From UMGS1307 sp964523005 (lineage in GTDB: Bacteria > Bacillota > Clostridia > Oscillospirales > CAG-382), in assembly GCA_964523005.1 (NCBI GenBank), contig CAZFZL010000023.1, positions 1 to 17,695 on the forward strand: a stretch of 17,695 nucleotides of DNA, in the 5' to 3' direction. Both the position numbers and the translations under genes were made by a program. Below the pieces are notes generated by a model. That model searched no databases and was not told where the DNA came from. It was given only the letters and a program-made list of their open reading frames with translations. This document shows, piece by piece, positions 14,751 through 17,695 of the stretch. Positions within the stretch are counted from its first letter, which is position 1. Each line of letters starts with the position of its first letter.

Positions 14751-15839
14751 TTATTTGCCGAACCAGAGCGTACAGCTCTGTTCGCCTGCGTTAACGAAGA
14801 CCTCTATCGTCTTCGTATCGCGCAGGATCTTGAGGCTTCTCACGTCGCTGCACGGTATCGAGACCGAGGTGTCGCCTGTGTTGTCGCCGTTGACTAAAAT
14901 GATGTTTTGCCACTGCTCGACCATCTCATCGTGATCGGTGAGAAGCTCCTGCGCTTCCTTCACGGGATAAAGGCGTATCGTGCCGTCAGTGACAGACAGC
15001 TCACGCGGGATAGTGAAAGCACCTGCGTACGAAACATCCGGGTCTGTTTTTCTGTCCCAGTTTCCGAGCCAGGCGATGAGGATGCGTCTGCCGCTGCCGT
15101 CCTCAAACGTCTGCGGCGCATAAAAATGCGGGCCGTATTCGGGTGAAGCTTCCGCGGAAGGGATGAAATGGAGCGAATCGAAGGAGCCGTACATGATCTT
15201 CATTGCCTGTTGGGTGACGAATATCTGTGAGAACATCAGCACATAGCCTTCGCCGTAGGGGAAGAAGTCCGGGCATTCAAACACGGGCGCACAGCTGTCC
15301 TGATACAAAACGCCGGCGTATACCCAGTTATGCAGATCGGCTGAGGTATAATGAAGTATTTTGCCCATGCCGTTTTTTCCGCCGCCGAGCACCATATGAT
15401 AGGTGTCGCCGATGAGCGTGACCTTGGGGTCGCGAAAATCGTCGCCGGTGTCTGACGGGCGTGTGGCAATTATGGGGTTGTTCATATATTTTGTGAAGGT
15501 TATACCGTCGTCGCTGTACGCCATGCACTGAACCTGACCGAGTTCGCGCGATGAGCCGGTGTAGAATATATACAGCCTGTCGTCTTTTACGATCGCGCTG
15601 CCTGAATAGCAGCCCATCCCGTTTTCGTATTCCTTATCGGGAGATATGGCGATAGGAAGCTGCTGCCAATGGATCAGGTCGTCGCTGACGGCGTGACCCC
15701 AATAGGCAAGAAGGCATTTTGTATCAAAAGGATAATGCTGAAAGAAAGCATGGTATCTTCCGCGGAAGAAGACGAGACCGTTGGGATCGCTCTGCCATCC
15801 CTTTTCAGGCTCAAAATGGTACTTTAGTCTTTCTGTCAT
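14751..15839 (-). CDS. Glycoside hydrolase family 32 (sucrose/fructan hydrolase type)
   Basis: Splits terminal beta-fructosides such as sucrose, sucrose-6-phosphate or short fructans. The product is 362 residues. The five-bladed propeller shows the three GH32 carboxylates: nucleophile Asp18 in SDPNG, transition-state stabiliser Asp137 in FRDPK, and acid/base Glu188 in FECPDFF. After the propeller only about 60 residues remain, ending in SLKILRDTKTIEVFVNAGEQ; most ScrB/SacA proteins are 450-500 residues, so the C-terminal beta-sandwich is abridged although the typical EVFVN strand remains. No signal peptide. The start is ATG 15839, nine bases after AAAGGA; an earlier in-frame ATG at 15857 has no ribosome binding site. 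It sits 21 nt after the DUF47 gene. No sugar transporter, fructokinase or LacI-type regulator is next to it, so scrB or sacA is not assigned. Confidence 0.93.
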   Translation of the reverse strand: MTERLKYHFEPEKGWQSDPNGLVFFRGRYHAFFQHYPFDTKCLLAYWGHAVSDDLIHWQQLPIAISPDKEYENGMGCYSGSAIVKDDRLYIFYTGSSRELGQVQCMAYSDDGITFTKYMNNPIIATRPSDTGDDFRDPKVTLIGDTYHMVLGGGKNGMGKILHYTSADLHNWVYAGVLYQDSCAPVFECPDFFPYGEGYVLMFSQIFVTQQAMKIMYGSFDSLHFIPSAEASPEYGPHFYAPQTFEDGSGRRILIAWLGNWDRKTDPDVSYAGAFTIPRELSVTDGTIRLYPVKEAQELLTDHDEMVEQWQNIILVNGDNTGDTSVSIPCSDVRSLKILRDTKTIEVFVNAGEQSCTLWFGK

Positions 15840-15860
15840 GGCCGTTTGTCCTTTCATAAG

Positions 15861-16484
15861 TCAGGTGTTTTCAATTACGGTGCTTTCAACGACGTCTGCG
15901 ACGTGTTCGCAAGCATCACAGACCTTTTCAAAGCAGTCGTATATTTCACGCCACGATATGACCTCGAACGGGTCGGTGCTTTCGGTGTGAAGCTTGTGCA
16001 TCGAGGTGATGTACGCCTTGTCTCCCGCTTCCTCAAGCGTATTTATTTCTATGATGAGTTTCGGGAGCGTTTCGGATTTTTTATAATGAGGAAATTCTAC
16101 GAGCATCGATTTCATCGCTTCGCAGCATTTTACGAGCAGCGCGGAAAACTCAAGGCAGTCCGGGCGAAGTCGTCTGATGTTGTTGATGTACATGCGTATT
16201 GCGATATCGTCTATCGCGTCGGTCACATCGTCTATGTTTTGCGAGAGCGCCATGATGTCGTCACGCTCGATCGGCGTGATGAAGGCGCGCAGCAGCTCGT
16301 TCATAAGGTCGTGCTTTATACCGTCTGCTTCGTGCTCTACGGCGTGTATTGCGTTTCTCTTGTCGTACAGCGTATCGGTCGAAAATCCGCGAAGCGTAGC
16401 ATCAAGCAGCTTTGCCGCACGGCATGAACAGTCAGCCGCACGAACGAAGGTATCGAAATAGTAACTGTCGTTTTTGGAGGCCAT
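15861..16484 (-). CDS. DUF47 family protein, PhoU-like Pit accessory protein
   Basis: A 207-residue all-helical protein of the DUF47 (TIGR00153) family, structurally like PhoU and usually encoded beside PiT phosphate transporters, where it is thought to regulate uptake. Landmarks: HEADGIKHDL near residue 50, FITPIERDDIMALSQNIDD (about 68-86) and a C-terminal SWREIYDCFEKVCDACEHVADVVES helix pair. The Glu/Asp-rich positions match PhoU-type metal-binding helices. It follows the transporter gene by 14 nt, and the pair is an operon. Cytosolic, acting at the membrane by inference. Confidence 0.94.
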   Translation of the reverse strand: MASKNDSYYFDTFVRAADCSCRAAKLLDATLRGFSTDTLYDKRNAIHAVEHEADGIKHDLMNELLRAFITPIERDDIMALSQNIDDVTDAIDDIAIRMYINNIRRLRPDCLEFSALLVKCCEAMKSMLVEFPHYKKSETLPKLIIEINTLEEAGDKAYITSMHKLHTESTDPFEVISWREIYDCFEKVCDACEHVADVVESTVIENT

Positions 16485-16498
16485 AGTACCTTATCCTT

Positions 16499-17551
16499 TC
16501 AAAATATCCGTATAAACAGTTGCGTGACGAGATAACCGATCAGTCCGCAGCCCGGGAAAGTCAGCACCCACGTAAGCACCATATCAAGAACGACGGACAG
16601 CTTGACGCTGCTGAACCGTTTTGAAGCGCCGACGCCCATGACGGCGGTGGTTTTTGTATGCGTCGTGCTGACGGGAAGTCCAAATACAGTTGAAAGCAGC
16701 AGGCAGCCGGCAGCCGCCATATCTGCGGCGAAGCCCTGATAGCTTTCTAGCTTGACCATATCCATGCCTACGGCTTTAATTATTTTATATCCGCCTATCG
16801 AAGTGCCGATAGCCATGACCGCCGAGCAAATTACCATCATCCATATCGGAATCGTGACATCGCCGGTGCTTTCGCTTCCGTTAGCGAGAAAAACGCCGAG
16901 TATCATCACTCCCATGAATTTCTGTCCGTCCTGCGCGCCGTGCATGAACGACATCGCCGCACCGCCGAATATCTGCGCTTTTCCGAAAAAGCGGTTCGCA
17001 CGCCGTCTGTCTGCGTTCCTGAAAAGCAGCACTGTCAGTTTTGAAAACAGATAGCCCATTCCGAAGCCGAGGAAGGTAGAGAGGGCAAGCCCGTATATGA
17101 CTCTGAGCCATTCGCTCCCGTTGATGCCGTCAAATCCTCCATGGAGCGCTATCGCGGCGCCGGAAAGTCCGGCGATAAGTGCGTGGCTCTCACTGGTCGG
17201 TATGCCGAAATACCACGCGGCGACTGCCCAGATGATTATCGAAACGAGTGCAGTGCACAGTGCGACGGTCGCGTCTGCCGTGTTGCCGCTGAAATTGACC
17301 ATGTTCTTTATAGTCATAGCGACGGCAGGCGTTATGAGCGTCATTACGAAGACGCCGAGAAAGTTGAAAAACGCCGACATAAGCACGGCTGCGCGCGGTT
17401 TTATTGCGCGTGTGGCGACGCAGGTCGCTATCGCGTTCGGTGCGTCAGTCCAGCCGTTGACAAACACTACACCCAGCGTGAGGATGACGGTTACAAGAAG
17501 AACCGGACTTTCGAGCATCTGTGAGATAAAATACGATAAGCTCAGATCCAA
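16499..17551 (-). CDS. pit: Inorganic phosphate transporter, PiT family
   Basis: Low-affinity, ion-coupled phosphate (metal-phosphate) uptake across the cytoplasmic membrane. The product is 350 residues with about nine or ten hydrophobic segments and a short cytoplasmic loop rich in Arg/Lys (NADRRRANRFFGK). Duplicated PiT signatures are present: GWTDAPNAIAT in the N-terminal half and FMHGAQDGQKFMG in the C-terminal half, plus GIPTSESHAL and GLPVSTTHT. The start is TTG 17551: GGAG lies nine bases upstream, while the next in-frame ATG, at residue 12, has no ribosome binding site. The promoter is at 17586-17614 and the partner DUF47 gene follows. Confidence 0.95.
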   Translation of the reverse strand: MDLSLSYFISQMLESPVLLVTVILTLGVVFVNGWTDAPNAIATCVATRAIKPRAAVLMSAFFNFLGVFVMTLITPAVAMTIKNMVNFSGNTADATVALCTALVSIIIWAVAAWYFGIPTSESHALIAGLSGAAIALHGGFDGINGSEWLRVIYGLALSTFLGFGMGYLFSKLTVLLFRNADRRRANRFFGKAQIFGGAAMSFMHGAQDGQKFMGVMILGVFLANGSESTGDVTIPIWMMVICSAVMAIGTSIGGYKIIKAVGMDMVKLESYQGFAADMAAAGCLLLSTVFGLPVSTTHTKTTAVMGVGASKRFSSVKLSVVLDMVLTWVLTFPGCGLIGYLVTQLFIRIF

Positions 17552-17585
17552 AGCGTTTCTCTCCGTTTATATATCTTTGATTCAA

Positions 17586-17614
17586 ATTATATCACTATTT
17601 TTTTGTCTTGTCCA
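17586..17614 (-). promoter_or_regulatory. Sigma-A promoter of the pit operon
   Basis: On the minus strand, TGGACA (17614-17609), a 17-bp spacer and a perfect TATAAT (17591-17586). The leader to the TTG start is about 28 nt. No clear Pho-box direct repeat was seen beside it. Confidence 0.75.
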
Positions 17615-17670
17615 CACCTTTTATGTTGTCGTTTTCTTTTTTTCGGCAAACCGTTATTTGGATTATTGCG

Positions 17671-17695
17671 TTGACAAAGAAAAGTCACGGTGTTA
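17671..17695 (+). promoter_or_regulatory. Possible divergent promoter cut by the window edge
   Basis: A perfect TTGACA at 17671-17676 is followed, after exactly 17 bp, by TA as the last two bases of the window, as expected for the start of a -10 box. This would drive a gene to the right, divergent from pit. Only half of the promoter is visible. Confidence 0.35.

Noticed and set aside
14737..14752. AAAACAATTTTGTTTT palindrome at the GH32 stop, as a terminator
   Set aside because: Pure A/T stem with a two- to four-base loop and no G-C pairs; not a convincing intrinsic terminator.
1..17695. CRISPR arrays, insertion sequences, phage genes, tRNA or rRNA genes
   Set aside because: No regularly spaced repeats, transposase or integrase motifs, or RNA gene signatures were found in the intergenic regions on reading both strands by eye.

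Overview
The window looks like a chromosomal stretch from a Gram-positive anaerobe of the Clostridia, most likely an uncultured gut Oscillospirales- or Christensenellales-type organism. This rests on a type III glutamine synthetase, a short HisG paired with HisZ, close-to-consensus sigma-A promoters (TTGACA/TATAAT with 17-bp spacers), strong AGGAGG ribosome binding sites, and moderately GC-rich genes with AT-rich gaps. The taxonomy is an inference. I see no mobile element, tRNA, rRNA or CRISPR array.

Left part, minus strand (1-3353): a nitrogen-assimilation pair, glnN (type III glutamine synthetase) followed by asnB (glutamine-hydrolysing asparagine synthetase, cut by the left edge). GlnN makes the glutamine that AsnB uses as amide donor. 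glnN has a good promoter and then a very short leader in which a small hairpin and an intrinsic terminator compete for the same bases, so it is probably controlled by attenuation. Upstream on the same strand lies a 67-codon hydrophilic small protein gene.

Plus-strand island (3397-5913): a promoter drives a family 2 glycoside hydrolase gene. It overlaps by 17 bp an uncharacterised gene whose product looks like a PD-(D/E)XK-like domain with a C-terminal winged helix. A strong hairpin terminator at 5880-5912 serves both strands.

Histidine block, minus strand (14703 down to 5929): one promoter followed by hisZ-hisG-hisD-hisC-hisB-hisH-hisA-hisF-hisIE and, as the last gene, an ADP-ribosylglycohydrolase family gene. 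Seven of the eight junctions between his genes overlap by 4-8 nt, hisF and hisIE are 16 nt apart, and the last pair shares one base (TAATG). All steps from PRPP and ATP to histidine are covered except histidinol-phosphate phosphatase. The 5' leader is only about 25-30 nt, so there is no room for a T-box or a His-codon leader peptide.

Right part, minus strand (17614 down to 14751): a PiT phosphate transporter gene with its promoter, a DUF47 accessory gene, and 21 nt further a short family 32 glycoside hydrolase (sucrose/fructan hydrolase) gene that may be cotranscribed. The right edge holds a -35-like TTGACA pointing out of the window, which suggests a divergent neighbour.
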